Translations under genes and position numbers: made by a program
Assembly (NCBI GenBank): GCA_009760855.2
Contig: WPIO01000006.1
Coordinates: 7,343,501-7,407,500 of the forward strand
Source of the DNA: Cristatella mucedo
Taxonomy: Eukaryota > Bryozoa > Phylactolaemata > Cristatellidae
Reading direction: 5' to 3'
Length of the DNA: 64,000 nt
Shown: positions 36,752 through 49,249 of the stretch, piece by piece
Position numbering within the stretch: the first letter of the stretch is position 1
Layout: every line of letters starts with the position of its first letter
Notes under the pieces: generated by a model
Database searches by the model: none
What the model was told of the DNA's origin: nothing
What the model saw: the letters and a program-made list of their open reading frames with translations, nothing else

Positions 36752-37036
36752 CGTTCTTACGCAACGAAAACTACTCTCCTACTGCTGACTATCGCACATC
36801 TTTTTCAGCGGTCCTGAGCTGCTACTTCCATGCTACTCACTACCTCAACTTCTCTCCTGACTCTGCTATGCCTCCCACTTTCTCTTTGTTTCGTGAGACG
36901 AAGTCAGTTGGCTACCGAATGCATACCGAAAGCGGCTTAAGCTGTGAGTGCGTTTTGCAAAACTCTCCTGCTAATACCCAAGTGGTCTTTATGACTTTGT
37001 GGAGTTACAGACGGAGATACATTACATTACATTACG
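36752..37036 (+). mobile_element. LINE family 2, shorter 3' fragment
   Basis: A second, shorter copy starts at CGTTCTTACGCAACGAAAAC and ends in (CATTA)3. Only about 110 bp separate it from the previous copy. Confidence 0.87.
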
Positions 37037-37711
37037 ACTCGAGCAATTGCGATTAGTTCACATCCCGCGGGGGTGGCAACTTGCCTAGGCGATGGCAAAT
37101 TGCAGGTATGCTACGCTCGCGTCATCGTGGCCAGTTCGAGTGAAGGTGCAGCTCATGAAAGCCTCAAACTTGCTGGACGCCAAGCCGTAGCTCAGCCACA
37201 AAGCTCAATCAATGACCCGCAGCAGGCAGCATTTCGGCTGACTTGTGGCACTCCTTCACAGCCGCGAAGCCCAGAGATTAGCCGACCGACGGATCGTCGC
37301 TCTGAAAGAGCGACTGCAGAGGTCAAGCGAGTTCCTTAAATGATGGCCAGGTCATAATTTTGTGAAGTTTCTCGTAGGCACCGGCCTGTCTAAGCTATTC
37401 ATGAAAAGTTATCGGTTTAAAATCGTCAGCTAAGCTCGGCATCCTTCAAAATCGCGGGGCATATAGGCGCTCTCCTAGTTGACAACAGAATGTTACTAGT
37501 GCAAATAAATAAGGCCGCATAAACTAAAATGTTGTTCATCACTTTCGTGATTGTACTTTCATTGGGTTCAGCCATTACGGTCGTGCTCCTTCAGCTATGC
37601 GATATGCGATGTGTAGAAGTTGCGTTTTCATTCTCCTGCTCCAGCCTCCCCATCGAAACGGTTCCCCCCACCACCAGGACAAGAGTCCTGCAGTCCGCTG
37701 TTCTGCCTAGA

Positions 37712-37880
37712 ATAGGTAAGCCATACCTCGTACAAACCTCAAAAAACTCGGGAGACCGTGCCTTTAGTACGTATGCTTCCAAGCCCTGGAAGTCTCTACC
37801 TACGCAAGTCACAACGTCCCCTGACACATTTAAAAAAAACTTGAAAGACACCTATTTGTTAACTAAGTCTGCGCCGGCTG
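37712..37880 (+). mobile_element. LINE family 1 remnant, diverged
   Basis: The frame reads GDRAFSTYASKPWKSLPTQV and TFKKNLKDTYL, clearly the family 1 C-terminus, but diverged and lacking the 3' tail. It is probably an older subfamily. Confidence 0.65.
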
Positions 37881-38783
37881 TATAACGGTGGCTTAACAAT
37901 GATGCTCGCCTGAAGAAGCCATATCTGCTCGCACGTGACTCAAAACGGCGGCAGCGAAAACATCGACTGACTGGTAATTTGCTGTCATGTAAGTGCTTTG
38001 CTCCGCTAAGATAACAGTCAATCTAGCAGTCGCTGCCGATACGCCGCTCTCTTTATTTTGCAGATATCCGTAGGCTAACCGCAGATTGCTTCATTTCCAA
38101 TCGAATACATGCATTTGAGTATTCACTGTTATTTAAAAGAAATGAATGTTTGTCACGAATAACATCCACCGTGACCTGGCTGGCGTCTGGTTTATTTGGA
38201 GGCTTTCGGTCGCGCCAGCTACCGCGTTTCGACAATTCTTATAACTACTTATTCACTAACGCGAGTTGACCTTGTCTACTTTCAGGGTTTTAAACATGAT
38301 TAAAAAGAGGTGAAGATAATACAAAACACGCTAATGTAATATATATGTATCCGTGTTTTATTATTTTGAATTCAAATCTTGGTTATTATCTGGTCATGAA
38401 ACGGCCTATCCGTCAATAGCTTGTACTTCTAGTCTCGACGAAGTCTAGGGCCGGGCCACAGGCACCATTTAAGCCCGTGCTGAGCCCCGTGACTAAGACC
38501 ACGTGACTTCCGTTCAGACTCAATTATTTACGCTTTAAAGCGAAAGTTGAGCAGCTTTTTGCTCGTGCGTAACATAATCCTCCTGAAGTATCCACTGCCG
38601 AACACTACAACAAACCCCTAGCTTTGTTTTTCATGTGCCAACTTTGCGCTCAGTCAATTGTTAAGGATTTTATATGTCTTAAAGGTTCATTATTTTGACT
38701 GATTACAGTAGCAATCAATCAAAGCTCTTTCTAAACTTTTCAAGCTCAAGTGCCTGCTGAAATCCGCGTATCTAGTATATAAT

Positions 38784-39012
38784 AATAATAATAATGCATT
38801 TGATGTAGCGCCCTCAGAGAGCTCAATCTCTTTCTAGGCATTTTACATTGGCTGCAAAGGAAGCACGATCGGATGACCGAGTTGTAGCATGCTCATTGAC
38901 AACAAGCACAGCATGGTTAGGGGTGACATGCACAGGGTTAGCATACAAATATGGTTAGTGGCAGAATACACAGTGTCAGCGTGCATAAGCATGTAAAGGA
39001 CGAATCACATGT
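38784..39012 (-). mobile_element. LINE family 1, tail and 3' UTR only
   Basis: (AAT)n, AGCGCCCTCAGAGAGCTCAA stem-loop, TTTCTAGGC and the GGTTAGGGGTGACATGCACA 3' UTR phrase on the minus strand. It stops at the conserved CGAATCACA. Confidence 0.83.
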
Positions 39013-39676
39013 TTTATGGGTAGCATTTTTCGGATAACTTATAAATTAGATTTACTGCTGATTGCATCACGTTATGCATTCATGATAAGCAAACGGTAAT
39101 TACTTTATCTCAGAGATTAATTATCCATTGGGTCTTTTTTATTCTATCTGCTTATCTATAGAAGCTTTCTTGACAAGAAAGCAGATGTCAGTAGTGAGTA
39201 GAGTATAATGAACTGAGTATAGTCTGTGTGCGAAGTGCGTAGTTGCAATTTATTAGTCCATTTTGCACTTCAGATCTGGAAGCGACCCACTAGCATAGGA
39301 TCGTTTCACACAACCGGTGTGGTAACGCGTGAAGAAATGCATGTTCTCGTCACGAGAAGGGCGTGCAATTGTACGAGCTCCTCGCGGCCTACATTATTCT
39401 ATTCGGCGGCCAGCGGAAGGCGGCTTGCCGACGCGCCTGGGACTTTGCCTTGACGGAATGTCATTAATTCGCTGGCACATTGACAGCCTTCTAAAGCTTA
39501 TTTTCTAGATCGTTCGCCAAAATTTTCCCTGACTCCTCGATGCTATACACCGTTGACAGTCACCATTTAGCGAATTTTTTATTGAGTCGCCTTTACCTAC
39601 AGGTATAGCATGAAGCATGAGCCCTCGACCTTGGCGGCAATTAAAGATGGGCACCTTACCTATGGTTCAAATTAAT

Positions 39677-40330
39677 AATAATAATAATAATTCACTTGAT
39701 AAAGTGCCCTCAAAGACTTCATTTTCTTTCTAGGCGCTTTACATTTGCTGCAAAGGGAAACGCAATTGAATCATGAGTAATATCATGCTTGATAAACAAC
39801 ATGAATAACATGGTTAGGGGTGACATGTACAGGGTCAGCATGCAAATGTGGTTAGTGGCAGCATGCACAGTGTCAGCACGCATAAGCACATGAAAGACGA
39901 ATCACAGGGACCCACTTAATGCTGTCCTAAATAGGTGTGTTCTTAAGTTCTTTTTAAATGTGGTCAAGTCAGGGGTGTTCTGACACAAGTCGGGATGATT
40001 TCCAGACTATGGGAGCATACGAACTAGATGCACGGTCTCCAAAGAAATTGAGGTTTGTACGAGGTATTGGTAAACTGTTGGATTCCGAAAAGCGGGTGGT
40101 ACGATGCTTGGCCTGGTGGGGGAGTAGATCTGAGAGATAGGCTGGAGCCAAAGAATGAAGTGACCTAAAAGTGAGCGTCAAAACCTAGAAGTCGATCCGT
40201 TGCTTGACTGGTAGCCAGTGCAGGTCAGTGAGAAGCAGTGTGATGTGGCAACTTCGACGCTGACGACAGACAAGTCTAGCTGCAGAGTTTTGTACCAGCT
40301 GTAATCGCCTAACTGCAGATGCCGGTTACT
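39677..40330 (-). mobile_element. LINE family 1, 3' fragment
   Basis: A complete tail and 3' UTR, then minus-strand coding for the last 120 or so residues of the ORF with several frame breaks (TLTFRSLHSLAPAYLSDLLP retained). Confidence 0.88.
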
Positions 40331-41750
40331 CGTAAGATACGTTTTAAAAAGTTTGTGCTGCAGCGGAGTGCCCACGGTTACGGACTGCCGTGCGAGCGTA
40401 CCTCCTGCTTGCAAGGTCAGTGAGTGTCGCCGGCAGAGGGCGTGGCACTAACTTCCTGCACTATGCCGACTCGTGCGCCCAGCCTATTTTTCAGCTATCT
40501 TAGAGACCGCGTCCTTTGCAACTGCTGCACTTGAACGGCTTATTTACGCCGGATGTGTGCGTATGCTACGCATCAGACCTTAGCAGCGAGTTTGAAACAT
40601 GCAGTCCGGCGAGTATTCGTACTTTCTTGTGAAGAACTTGATTTGCGTACAATCGGTCAAGCATTCGACCGGAGTCAATGTCCTAGACCTGAGCTTGCAC
40701 TTAGAAACGGAGCCCGCGGCGCGAGTATATGGCTTCTAAGTGTCACTTTATCAGATTCATCTAGAAGCACTTTCTGGCTACGCGCGGTTCTCGCAAGCCT
40801 CTGGCTTCCAATTAGGACTACCAAGTGTCACTCCCCGAGAGTCACTTCGTGGAGGAATCCATAAGGCTACTTTAGAAGCTATGAACTAGACCACTACGCT
40901 CGGCGGCAAGCTTGAATATTTCAAAGAGTTCGATAAGTTTTCCATGATCCTTCGCTAGCATTTCATTTAACAGTAGTTAATTTTATTTTGCACACACATC
41001 ATGTGCATTTTAAATTTGCCTGGCTGTAAGCTTGTCCAGCCTAGCGAGTACATTTGTATTCTGATTTAAGCCATGCCGTTGTTGTTATGGCGTTCATTTA
41101 ACAGCAAAATGTAGCTCGCATTTCCTTCGCAAAATATTTATAGGCTCTATGAGCTCGTCATTTTCCTAAAGAAATTCGCCTATGTCACTGACGGTAATGT
41201 CTTAGCATTCTGTAGACACGGTTACGTTGTACTAGTAATTTTAAGGGTATGTGCACATGATGCGAAAATATACCTATTTTATATGCTTGCGCATTAACGT
41301 ACAGAGCTCCGTTTAGTCGACCGCTAATAGCGATTTCAGTCTGCTTTTGACCTTTTTCAATAAGATAGGGTGAGGAAGTAGTACGTCACCCAAGAGATGG
41401 ATATGAAAGTCTGGAGCAAATAACTTCAATCGGTTACAGAAGGGCCCATCTGAAGGAATTTTCGCTAGGGAGAAAACGGCCAACTAGGATAATCAGATAG
41501 CTAGAAATATGCACAAATCTCTGAGTGTTACTAATGCAGAGCACACTGCCTACATTGAACGTTTAGTACTCAAACAAGACACAAAGCCTACTAAAAGGGA
41601 ACTGAGCAGAAATCGAGTGGTTTAAGAGATAATCTAACATCAAATCGTCCGGAAGTGTCAGATTAATTCAGGTTAATGTAAGCGTCAAAGCGTATGCATT
41701 TTGGCAGAGGTTTATTTAGTACTGTAAATGCGTGGCCGGCTTGGGCGATT
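40331..41750. other. No feature seen
   Basis: Mixed composition without recognised repeats or convincing coding frames. Confidence 0.45.
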
Positions 41751-41751
41751 T

Positions 41752-42135
41752 TAATAGTAATAATACATTGATAAAGCGCCCTCAGAGATTTAAATCTCTT
41801 CTAGACGCTTTACATTTGCTGCAAAGGAAAACGCCACTGAATGGTGAGTACTATCATGCTTGATAAACAAACAACATGAATAACACGGTTAGGGGTGACA
41901 TGCACAGGGTCAGCATGAAAATTTGGTTAGTGGCAGCATGCATAAGCACGTGAAGGACGAATCACAGGGACCCACTAAATGCTGTCCTAAATAGGTGCGT
42001 TTTTAAGTTCTTTTTAAATGTGGTCAAGTCAGGGGATTTTCTGACGCAAGTCGGGAGTGAGTTCCAGGCTTTGATAGCATACAAACTAAATGCACGGTCT
42101 CCAAAGGTTTTGAGGTTTATACGAGGTATTGCGAT
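41752..42135 (-). mobile_element. LINE family 1, short 3' fragment
   Basis: AATACATTGATAAAGCGCCC stem-loop, 3' UTR with a small deletion, and about 40 C-terminal codons. It ends at 42,132. Confidence 0.85.
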
Positions 42136-44890
42136 GAAAGCACGGGATTACAAGAGGCAGCCAATTACTGGTTGCCCACTTTCGCTCGCTTTCTGAGCAG
42201 GATTCGTGGCAGCCATTAACTGGGCAAGAAGCCAGTAATTCGTAGCTGCTTCTTTCAAAAAGGCGAATTTCTAAGCACCGCAACAGTGATCCGGTTCTCA
42301 TAAACTGAAATTGAAAATGCTTCTTATTCTTTTTATCATTATTACTATTAGTTGTAGTAATAGTTAACGACCGTAAAAAAAGTAATTTCACGTTTAGCAG
42401 CTGCAGCAGCATCGCTGCTGCAGCAACAGCAATGCTGTAGAGGCACGCAGTTGTTTCCACTGGGCAGCATAGGATTGATTAGCTATCGTATATTTCGACA
42501 CCGCGACATAAACCGTCCACCAGGAGCACGGCAACGCTTGGCTAAGACCTGATTGGTTGCTGGTCGTCGAGCGTGCGGCCGCATGAGTGCATTTTGCGAG
42601 CTTACAGACCGCTCTGGCAGTCACACTTGTGACTAGCAATAAGGCTGAATACCTGAAGCAATGAAAAGGGGGCCTATAAAAACCGTCTTTACTTTTACTT
42701 TGTGCTAGACGCTTTGAGCGATAATTTCGCACTGGCAATGCTTGACAGTTGTTGGAGAGATTTATTCAATGCTGTGCATGGGAGATGGTTATGTGATCGA
42801 GAAACCATACAAAAAGGGTGAGAATAGGAATGAGCCAGCCAGAATGTGGCCATGTAAAACTCTGTAACCTTCAAGACTGCTCTACTCGTGTTTTCTATAG
42901 TAAAACTTGTATTTGAATCAAGTCACACGGGCTTAATCCGAACAATACCTAAGCCTTGGAGTTCGACTCACCTAACTCGCTATGTAGTCCGACTGAATGG
43001 TTTGGGATAAAGCTGCAGCGATATTAAGAAGGTAAAGAAAAATGTTCAAACCGTTTTAAACCGCAAAGTTCCACCGTCAAAACTCCTAAGTGCGTGACTA
43101 GTGTCCGCCGCATTGGCAGCGACGTTGACGCTCAGTAGTGTCTAACCGGGGCAGGATGCATAAGACAGCGCGGTCCGTACGCGGGAGATAATGCACACGT
43201 AATGATCCCAGCGGACGCTGCCGGGCTACCAGCTGTCGTTTTCAAACTCTTTACTCCAGCCGGAATTTATGTTCGGTCAGTTAAAAACTAACCCTAGTCT
43301 ATTATATCTGCCCCCAATAAGTGATTTGGACATGACGGCAATCTGATGAATGACTTATTGAATGGCACCGGAAGACCACTGGCACGGTGCCAGAAGACTA
43401 GCAGGATGGCAGCAGCAGCAGCAGCAGGCCATCGATACTAAACGTAGCCTTCATCAAATCATAAGGCCGCATAAGCAAACTTATGCGGTTTCTTTCTTAC
43501 GGAATAGCACTTTTGGCCTAATTCAGCCTTTGCTCTGTGTACTTGTTGAGCTTTTTTCAGAGTAGTTCTAAAGGACTCTCGCGCTATTTTCGGTAGCACG
43601 GCGAGATTAGCAACGCTTGCTTACTATCCATTGGGCGGGGGCATATTTTGCGTTTTGAAGCCTTCGTCATGTCTACTTGCTTTCCATGCTCACTTAGTTC
43701 ATGGAAATCACTTATCGTTGCTCAGCTCTTCGATGAGAGAAGCAACATTAACAAAATCGCCGGAGGCACACCGGATACGCTTGTATAGCGGGCGTACGCC
43801 TTCTACTAATTCATCCGCAAGCGGTTACAACTATAAATCACTTCGAATTGAAATGTTTGGCTGCGCGTTGTATAGCGGAGGCTCAACCAGAAGAGGCTCT
43901 CCTCAAGCGGCCTAATCCGATGCCACGTGACTGTACACTGCGCACGACTGTAGTTCGATAGTTTGATGACGAATTATAGATACTTACTCGTTTGTGCAAA
44001 AACAACGCCAAGACCTATGGTCACTGCCGACACAGAGCTACCTGTATCTCGCAATTATCTGCAGCTGAAGTGCGGTCAGATTCATTTCCTTTAAAATACA
44101 CGTATGTGTATATTCATTGATATAGTTGCGGTAGAAAATCTTTTAAAGTAACCGTGATTTGACGAAGACATTTCCAAAAAATGCCATATACTTCAGCAAA
44201 GCCGGATGTGCCGATGGAGACGGTCTTGTTGCTTCAATCGCCGCTTTCAGTCCGAGCCTCCAGTAGCAAAGCATAACTCGCATAAACCCTAAGAGCAGAT
44301 TCCAAAGATCTCCCCCCGGCCTTCTGGAGGCGATCGTATCAGGATTGTGCTCATGCAAAGTGGCCATGTGACGGCGAGACAATTCGGCACTTTTTTATAA
44401 GCAGAGTCTTGCTGCTAAAAAAATAACTCTGTTTGGTGTATGAACGTTTAGAGAGTTCTGAAATTTACGACATATGCGGAGGAGCGGCGGTGCGGCGCAC
44501 ACGGCGTGCCGAGCAGTCACAATGTAAATCCGCTTATCCGATTGTGTGTGCTCGTATTCAGATTAAGGTGAAAGTCTGACCCTATACACTTGTATACCTA
44601 GTGTACACACGCCTATAGTCAGTCTAATAGGATGGGCCACAAAAGCCGAGTAGGTTGTGTTAAGGAGTAGGGACAGCCAAAGTCTGAGATACAGGCAGAG
44701 ATCTAAAATACATGCGCAAACATTTATCTATGCACAGATAGAATGCACGGATACAGTGCGTCCAATAAACGGGCAACTTCAAGTAAACAATACGCCTGAA
44801 ATGGCTTCGTGAAAACGCCGGAGCAAAACGCAATTTCCGAAGAGTTCTCTAAAATTACGTATGCCCGTAGCCAGATGCCACTTAATATAA
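42136..44890. other. No supported gene
   Basis: Unique-looking sequence. A short CAG repeat lies at 43,410-43,427. Minus-strand frames at 42.1-42.7 kb are open by chance or may include an exon; nothing is recognised. Confidence 0.4.
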
Positions 44891-44897
44891 ATTGACA

Positions 44898-45098
44898 TTA
44901 TATATATATATATAAATATATGTATATACACACACACACACACATATATATATACATATATATATATATATAGTATGTCAATCTATAAAAAGTCTAATAT
45001 ATGTAATATAAATATATACATTGTATATAGTGTCAATTTTAATAATGTATGTAACATAGTTTATATAATTTATAATATATATATATATGTATATAATA
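44898..45098. repeat. Compound TA/CA-rich microsatellite
   Basis: TATA and CACA runs with ATATGTAATAT-type spacers. It borders the 3' tail of the long LINE copy. Confidence 0.9.
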
Positions 45099-48026
45099 AT
45101 AATAATGTGCTTGATAAAGCGCCCTCAGAGAACTTAATCTCTCTCTAGGCGCTTCACATTTGCTGCAAAGGAAAATGCAATTGAATGGTAAGTAAAATCA
45201 TGCTTGAAAAACAAACAAAATGAATAACATGGTTAGGGGTGACATGCACAGGGTCAGCATTCAAATGTGGTTAGTGGCAGCATGCACAGTGTCAGCACGC
45301 ATAAGCACGTGAAGGACGAATCACAGGGACCCCCTAAATGCTGTCCTAAATAGGTGTGTTTTTAGGTTCCTTTTAAATGTGGTCAGGTCAGGGGATGTTC
45401 TGACGCAGATCGGGAGGGAGTTCCAGGCTTCAGGAGCATATGAACTCAATGCACGGTCTCCAATGGATTTGAGGTTTGTACGAGGTATTTCGAGACTGTT
45501 GGATTCTGAAAAGCTGGTGATACGATGCTTGGCCTGATGGGGGAGTATGTCGGAGAGATAGACTGGAGCCATAGAATGAAGGGACCTAAAAGTGAGCGAC
45601 AAAACCTTGAAGTCAATCCGTTGCTTGACTGGTAGCCAGTGCAGGTCGGCGAGAAGTGGAGTAATGTGGTAACTGCGACGTTCACGACAGACAAGCCTAG
45701 CTGCGGAGTTTTGCACTAGCTGCAATCGCCTGATCGCACATGCTGGTAGGCCAGTAAGCACTGAGTTGCAGAAGTCGAGACGAGATGTCACGAATGCATA
45801 GACCAACTTAGACGAGGTATCCTTATCTAAACAAGCCCGAATTTTAGCAATATTATGAAGCTGAAAATAGGCAGATTTGACCATGGAGATGATATGGTCG
45901 TCTAACGAGAGGTCGCTTTGGAATATAAAATCTAGATTTCGAGCTGATTCGACAGGAGATATGCTGGCAGAGCCAATTTTGAGAGACAGCCTTTCCAATC
46001 TCTAAATCACACTGGGTTTGCCCATAACTAGTAAGTTAGTTTTGTCATCGTTTAGTTATAGAAATTGTGCTGCCATCCATGTGCTGATGTCATCAATGCA
46101 TGCAGCAAGTGAGTTTAGAGAATTTGAGGTGCTCGAAGGCTGGGAGGGATCAAAGCAAAGGTACAACTGAGTGTCATCCGCATAGAAGTGAAAGCCTAGA
46201 TTGTGCTTGGCAATCACATCAGCAAGAGGGAGAGTATAAACCGTAAAAAGAACCAGACCTAGCACGGAGCCCTGAGGTACTCCATTTTTCAGAGGTACTT
46301 CAGATAATCTTTGTCCATTCACGTCAATACTCTGGAGTCTCCCACTGAGATAGGACCTGAACCACTGCAGAGCAGTGCCAGTGATGCCCAGGCGAGATGA
46401 GAGGCGCTCTAGAAGAACTTGGTGATCGATGGTGTCAAAAGCTGCTGAAAGATCGAGCAAAGCAAGCAGAGACACTCTACCCATGTCTGCATTCCTAAGT
46501 AGGTCGTTGTATACCCTAAGCAATGCTGACTCTGTGGAGTGATTAGCTCTAAAGCCAGATTGGAACTTACTAGCAAGGTGTGAGGTTTCGATATATGAGT
46601 TCAGCTGGTCTGCCACGACCCGTTCCAGTGTCTTTGATAGGAATGGTAGAAGGGAGACTGGGCGGTAGTTGCTCAAGTTCTCTTGGTCTAGTGTTGCTTT
46701 CTTGAGAAGAGGCCTGACAACAGCTTTTTTGAAAGGTGCTGGGACATGACCTGAGGCTAATGACATATTAATGATGTTAGTTATGCATGGGAGCAGCAGA
46801 TCAATGCAACGTAGGGGCAGGACAGTGGGAATAGGGTCCAGAGGACTTGTTGCCTTCTTTGATTGCGATACGAGCTTAAGGACTAGATCACTAGTGACCT
46901 GCTTAAATGCAGACATTAAGGTGCAGCCTGGAACCGAGGAACAGCATTCTAGTAAGGAGGTGGTCATCGCAGGGATGGATTCCCTGATCTTGTCTATTTT
47001 CAACACAATGAATCGAGAGAAGCGATCGGCTAGATCATCACAAGGATCATCAGGTAAGGAGGTAATCTGGGAACGGTTGAGGAGATGGTTTATTGTCGAC
47101 ATAAGCATTTTTGGATTGTGCATCTATGATTCAACAATGTTTCTATAGAAGCTAGACTTGGCCTTTGCTAGGATCGATTGGTACGACCTACAGTAGTCTT
47201 CATACGCCTGTCGATGGACAGTTAGTCCGGATCTTTTGTATGCTTTTCAAGCTTTCGTTTAGTAGACCTGGCTAGTTTAATGTCTGTGGTAAACCATAGG
47301 CCGGCTGGGCGGGGGCGCACAGTGCGCTTTGTCAGAGGTGCCAACTCGTCGAGCGTGTCAGCTAGTGTCGTGTTGAAGCTATCTATCAATGATGACAGAT
47401 CGGGGGGATGACTGAGCAGCAGAGGCGAAGCAGATATTATCGCACGGACAGCATCGATGTCAAGGGTCTTGAGATTTCGCGATTCACAGGTTATTTTAGA
47501 GGAGGATGTGGGCACACACTGTAGATTGAATGAGATCTGCATGTGGTCAGATAAGCATGATTTGGTAATAATTGGTGATGACAAAGTGCAGTTATATGAG
47601 AAAATCTGTTCGAGTGTGTGACCTTTGATGTGAGTAGGGCCATGCACATGAGCCACAAGCGACAATGAGTCAGTCAATGCACGAAATACGGTGCTGGAAG
47701 CGTCAGATAAGTTATCAAAGTGAACGTTGAAATCACCCATAACCAGGAAGGATCGATTTCTTGTACACAGAATTGAAATGAGATCGGAGAAATCTGAGAT
47801 AAGGGAGGATTCGGTACCTGGTGGGCGATAGACTACTGCCACTATCGGTAGCTTGTTTTCGGATGAGACCAAGACAATTGATTCAAAAGACTGCTTCGAG
47901 GATACTGCAAATGGCTTGAAGTTGAATTTCGAGCGAACGATAAGAGCAACTCCACTTCCAGTTTTGATTGATCTAGGGGTGTGAAAGAACGAAATAGAAC
48001 GAAAAGGATTAAATGAAAGGTGCAAA
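45099..48026 (-). mobile_element. LINE family 1, longest copy (endonuclease + reverse transcriptase)
   Basis: A CR1/L2-like non-LTR retrotransposon read on the minus strand. The 48,025-47,222 frame is an apurinic-type endonuclease domain with VVYRPPGTESS, FLVMGDFNVHF, THIKGHTLEQIF and CLSDHMQISF. It starts inside the domain, so the copy is 5'-truncated. The 47,123-46,056 frame is the reverse transcriptase with NYRPVSLLPFLSKTLERVV, LLDLSAAFDTIDHQVLLERL, GVPQGSVLG and FHFYADDTQLY. From 45,998 to 45,321 is the C-terminal domain, ending in TGA. In-frame stops occur at 47,124-47,126 (TAG), 46,056-46,058 (TAA) and 46,002-46,004 (TAG), with a shift near 47,240. The 3' end has the usual UTR, stem-loop and (AAT)n. 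Its truncated 5' end abuts the viral element at about 48,026. Confidence 0.93.
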
Positions 48027-48586
48027 ATTGATGAGTTTGTTGCTTTAAGACCAAAACTATATTCTGCTGCTTCTACTACTCCAATTATGAAAGCAAAGGG
48101 TGTTCCAAAAGAAGTAATTTAGAATTCAAAAATAACTCATTAAGAATATACTCAATATCTATCTACTGCAAATAAAATATATATTGATAATCTTGATACT
48201 AAAGATTTTGATGAAACTCCCTATAGAGATTTCTATCGCATGACTCAAGTTAAGAATAATATTCTTGCAAAGAAACTTAAGAAAAGAGCATTGTCAGCAT
48301 TCGAATCAAAACTTTATTGGTTAGACTGTGGTTGCTGTAGTTACGCATACGGTCATTACAAATTGTAGAAGCATTAAGTAACGGATCAAATCCAGGTCGT
48401 TGTGAAAAATTTAATATTGATATAGATGCCGAAAAGAAAGATAGAGAATACCAAACCAATAGAAAAGAAAAGAAAAGAAAAGAAAAGAAAAGAAAGTTAG
48501 ATTTGCAGATAAAGAGAAAATGGAAATAGATAAAAAAACGTGTTGATTTACAAGAGGAAATAGATCTAAGTCAATGGCGAAATTAA
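48027..48586 (+). pseudogene. Protein-primed family B DNA polymerase, C-terminal remnant
   Basis: The frame starting at 48,027 opens with FVALRPKLYS and continues through KAKGVPKEVI, YRDFYRMTQVKNNI and KKRALSAFESKLYWLDCG, then SYAYGH. This is the C-terminal landmark series of Polinton/adintovirus polymerases (ALRPKMYS, KAKG, LSAFDDKRY, YGH). The polymerase and exonuclease domains upstream are missing because the LINE's 5' end sits immediately to the left. In-frame TAG at 48,120 and TAA at 48,141; one-base shifts at the A run near 48,338 and again near 48,532. A lysine-rich (AAAAG)n stretch at 48,459-48,495 follows the YGH motif. Its function would have been replication of the element; it is dead here. 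Confidence 0.82.
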
Positions 48587-48610
48587 ATATATATTAACAA
48601 AATTATTTTT

Positions 48611-48621
48611 ACTATTATATA
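48611..48621 (+). promoter_or_regulatory. TATATA-type start-proximal motif
   Basis: ACTATTATATA lies directly before the ATG at 48,622. One of a series of TAT(A/T)TAG-like motifs at starts in this element. Confidence 0.5.
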
Positions 48622-48936
48622 ATGGATCCAAAAAAAGATTTGCAAGTTTCTGAAGATGAATCATTCGACATTACCTATTCTGATAGTGAATCGGGATATT
48701 CAGAAGATTCAATCGACGTCCCTGATTTCGATCCAGAAATGGAAACTGAACTAGAATCTGAATCTTATGACTCTGAAGAGTCTTCATACATTGAAATTGA
48801 ATCTGAATCTGAATCAGAAGAGGAAGAAGTAGATTTTTAAGAACTTCTATTTGGCAAGAAAGTAGAATCAGAAGATAGTATGAGCTCTGAAGAACTTGAA
48901 CAATATGATAATTTTGTTAGAGCGTTTATAAGTTAA
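48622..48936 (+). CDS. Small acidic protein, interrupted by TAA
   Basis: The ATG at 48,622 opens a strongly acidic frame (DESFDITYSDSESGYSEDS, then ESESESEEEEVDF). An in-frame TAA at 48,838 stops it after 72 codons. The same frame continues without a shift for 31 more codons of similar acidic composition (ESEDSMSSEELEQYDNF) to a TAA at 48,934. The family is not recognised. Such acidic low-complexity proteins are common in DNA viruses, but no function should be inferred. Its position just after the polymerase suggests an early accessory gene. Confidence 0.6.
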
Positions 48937-48963
48937 TTTCAATTAAATAAAATTATCTTTTTA

Positions 48964-48970
48964 CATATAG
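48964..48970 (+). promoter_or_regulatory. CATATAG start-proximal motif
   Basis: CATATAG ends 3 bases before the ATG at 48,974. Confidence 0.45.
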
Positions 48971-48973
48971 AAC

Positions 48974-49209
48974 ATGGATGTATCAAGAATTCTTAGCTGT
49001 GACGAGTCTAGATAAATGCAATATAAATTTGTCTGCAAAAGCTTGAAGGAGAAGATCAACGGATTGTTAAACATTCACTCTATAAACCTTTTCCAGATCT
49101 AGATAGTTCATTTATTAGTGTTCTTACTGAGATATGTGATACCTGTGATAAACTAATGGAAAGTTGTAGCAAGATAAATGAGATACTTGTGGAAGCAAAT
49201 AAAAAATAA
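48974..49209 (+). pseudogene. Small unidentified viral gene
   Basis: The ATG at 48,974 starts MDVSRILSCDESR. There is a TAA in frame at 49,013 and a one-base shift at the A run 49,037-49,040, after which the coding-like frame continues (GEDQRIVKHSLYKPFPDL, CDTCDKLMESCSKINEILVE) to a TAA at 49,207. The total is about 78 residues. The CxxC followed by a helical stretch is the only recognisable feature. The downstream side runs into the LINE at 49,250, so an original longer C-terminus cannot be excluded. Confidence 0.5.
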
Positions 49210-49249
49210 AAAACACCAAAAACACAACCAGGAGTACAAATTAATTAAT

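Noticed and set aside
47842-48054. 70-codon minus-strand frame crossing the LINE/virus boundary
   Set aside because: It is out of frame with the LINE endonuclease and crosses two unrelated sequences; chance.
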